In this document: positions 4,965 through 6,216 of the stretch, piece after piece
Position numbering within the stretch: the first letter of the stretch is position 1
How the letters are laid out: every line of letters starts with the position of its first letter
Source of the DNA: Parachlamydiaceae bacterium
GTDB taxonomy: Bacteria; Chlamydiota; Chlamydiia; Chlamydiales; Parachlamydiaceae
Reading direction: 5' to 3'
NCBI GenBank assembly: GCA_013815395.1
Contig: JACDGH010000161.1
Coordinates: 1-6,216 of the forward strand
Length of the DNA stretch: 6,216 nt
Translations under genes and position numbers: made by a program
Notes under the pieces: generated by a model
Databases searched by the model: none
What the model was told of the DNA's origin: nothing
The model's input: only the letters and a program-made list of their open reading frames with translations

Positions 4965-5561
4965 TTATATGTGTTTTAAGGCACTAGTAATCAATAGACC
5001 CAAATCAATAGTGTCAGGATGATCCTTAAGGGTTTTTTTGATAGCATTTTGTGCGGCCAATTGATTATAGCCTAAATTAATGAGAGCGCTCATCGCATCA
5101 CTCATTTTCTGAGAACGAGGATCCACTAGATTTATCGCAAATTCTTGAGGATCGTGCATTAAATGCACTTTATCGCGCATCTCAATAATTAATCTCTCGG
5201 CTCCCTTTTTGCCTATACCAGGTACTCGACAGAGTAAAGGGATATCACCTTGTGAGATTGCTTTTTGTAATTCATAAATAGGCATATGACCAATTAAAGC
5301 TAAAGCTATTTTCGGTCCGATACCTGTTACATTTAACAAGGCCTCAAAAAAATCACGCTCTTGAGATGTGTAAAAGCCATATAATGTTTGCGAAAGCTCC
5401 CGAACAACAAAAAAAGTATGTAAAAAGCATTCGTTTTGAATTTGCGGCAAGCTGCTAAAGGTTGATGCCGGAATGAATATTTTATATCCCACGCCAAATG
5501 CCTCAATAATTACATATGAGGGGGAAGCAGTGGCAAGTAGGCCTTTGATATAGGCGTACAT
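4965..5561 (-). CDS. ruvA: Holliday junction branch-migration protein RuvA
   Basis: RuvA binds four-way DNA junctions as a tetramer, loads the RuvB motor and works with RuvC in recombinational repair. The 198 residues match the family's usual length. Residues 1-63 form the OB-fold domain, ending in FVVRELSQTLYGF. Two helix-hairpin-helix motifs follow, VTGIGPK (78-84) and VPGIGKK (113-119) with AERLIIEMRDK after it. A linker precedes the C-terminal RuvB-binding domain (about 150-198) with ALINLGYNQLAAQNAI. At the acidic pin, E55 is kept but the next residue, aspartate in E. coli, is L56. The ATG at 5561 has GAGGA about six bases upstream. It starts 16 bases after the ruvC stop codon, so the two are probably co-transcribed. 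ruvB is not in the window. Confidence 0.97.
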   Translation of the reverse strand: MYAYIKGLLATASPSYVIIEAFGVGYKIFIPASTFSSLPQIQNECFLHTFFVVRELSQTLYGFYTSQERDFFEALLNVTGIGPKIALALIGHMPIYELQKAISQGDIPLLCRVPGIGKKGAERLIIEMRDKVHLMHDPQEFAINLVDPRSQKMSDAMSALINLGYNQLAAQNAIKKTLKDHPDTIDLGLLITSALKHI

Positions 5562-5577
5562 GATTTATCCTCGATTT

Positions 5578-6075
5578 TTAAATTTCCAAATCACATATTT
5601 CGCGGAAACGCAGCGACTGTGCGTGACAGATTGCTAAAGCCAAAGCATCTGCCGCATCTTCAGGGGTAGGTATGGAGTCCAAATTAAGCAACAACTTGAC
5701 CATTCCCTGCACCTGTTGCTTGCTAGCACGTCCATTTCCTACCACTGCACTTTTCGCTTTAGTGGGGGCATATTCAAAAACAGCAATGCCTTGGCGCTTT
5801 GCAGCGATGATAATAATCCCGCGGGCCATTCCCAATTTGATAGCGCTCTGAACATTTTTTTGAACGAATTGCGTTTCGACAACTAAGGCTTGCGGACGAT
5901 GTATAGCGAGCAGCTCTTCAATTGCATTGAAAATAATTAAATAGCGATCGGTGAGCTTCAGAGCTGGTGGAGGGCGCACACAACCATAGTCAATCGGGAG
6001 CATCACTCCTTGCTCACATTTAATTACTCCATAACCAGTGATTTGCGTGCCTGGATCAATGCCTATAATAATCAT
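5578..6075 (-). CDS. ruvC: Crossover junction endodeoxyribonuclease RuvC
   Basis: RuvC is the dimeric, metal-dependent resolvase that cuts Holliday junctions bound by RuvA and RuvB. The 165 residues are full length for the family. The four catalytic acids are all present: D7 in IGIDPGT, E67 in VVETQF, and D140 and D143 in PEDAADALALAICHA. The region QKNVQSAIKLGMARG (72-86) and the VFEYAPTKAK segment (99-108) are highly typical, and they resemble chlamydial RuvC as I recall it. The ATG at 6075 has no clear ribosome binding site; it begins 11 bases after the stop codon of the upstream partial gene, so translation may depend on coupling. It lies directly before ruvA in an apparent operon. Confidence 0.97.
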   Translation of the reverse strand: MIIIGIDPGTQITGYGVIKCEQGVMLPIDYGCVRPPPALKLTDRYLIIFNAIEELLAIHRPQALVVETQFVQKNVQSAIKLGMARGIIIIAAKRQGIAVFEYAPTKAKSAVVGNGRASKQQVQGMVKLLLNLDSIPTPEDAADALALAICHAQSLRFREICDLEI

Positions 6076-6086
6076 ATAATAGTCAC

Positions 6087-6216
6087 TTATTCAAAAAGAT
6101 TAGGTTTAGGTCGTTTAGTTTGAACAGGCACATCAAATAAATTCTGGTAAGGCTTTTTCATATTAGAAGTTTCTACTACTTGAGTTTTATTTGTAAGTCT
6201 AGGTGTTTCTTCAAGG
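6087..6216 (-). CDS. Partial unidentified protein (C-terminal 42 residues)
   Basis: A minus-strand frame is open from the right window edge to a TAA at 6087-6089 and lies 11 bases upstream of ruvC, so it is probably the preceding gene of the same operon. The visible tail is hydrophilic, with Lys, Thr and Pro, and ends VPVQTKRPKPNLFE. The tripeptide NLF occurs twice, in YQNLFDVP and in the final PNLFE. The tail looks disordered. In Chlamydia trachomatis a conserved hypothetical gene sits next to ruvC, as I recall, and this could be its counterpart, but the tail alone does not show it. Confidence 0.6.
   Translation of the reverse strand, partial: LEETPRLTNKTQVVETSNMKKPYQNLFDVPVQTKRPKPNLFE

Overview
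The window looks like the chromosome of a chlamydia-related intracellular bacterium, probably an amoeba-symbiont type (Parachlamydiaceae or a relative). The DNA is AT-rich. The RuvC and RuvA proteins resemble chlamydial ones as I remember them: RuvC has ETQ.VQKN.QSAIKLGMARG followed by VFEYAPTKAK, and RuvA begins MYAYIKG. As I recall it for Chlamydia trachomatis, ruvC and ruvA are also neighbours there, with ruvB elsewhere. This assignment comes from memory of the families, not from a search.

Every supported gene reads on the minus strand, so transcription runs from high to low coordinates. From the right edge these are: the last 42 codons of an unidentified gene (6087-6216); ruvC (5578-6075); ruvA (4965-5561); two tandem GDP-mannose 4,6-dehydratase paralogs (3753-4865 and 2560-3714); an 840-base intergenic region (1720-2559); a HAD class IIA phosphatase-like gene (802-1719) overlapping a HIT-domain gene (399-812); and the first 91 codons of a small putative membrane protein that runs off the left edge (1-275).

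The unidentified gene, ruvC and ruvA are spaced like an operon and supply two parts of the RuvABC Holliday-junction machinery. The two Gmd genes are 38 bases apart and clearly descend from a duplication. Both encode a complete nucleotide-sugar dehydratase, yet both carry a hydrophobic, signal-peptide-like N-terminus that ordinary cytosolic Gmd lacks. No GDP-fucose synthase or GDP-rhamnose reductase is present beside them. The HAD and HIT genes form a separate unit with a strong sigma70-type promoter (TGGACA, 17 bases, TATAAT) and an 11-base overlap suggesting translational coupling.

The 840-base intergenic region is the most structured non-coding part. It holds a 60-base imperfect inverted repeat around a 128-base spacer, an outer 24-base inverted repeat that would bound a 445-base MITE-like element, a spaced direct repeat, a symmetrical terminator-like hairpin, and a more GC-rich stretch with a coding-like but start-less reading frame that may be a gene relic.

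I see no clearly new multi-gene system. The best candidates for a second look are the pair of apparently exported Gmd enzymes and the nested inverted repeats.
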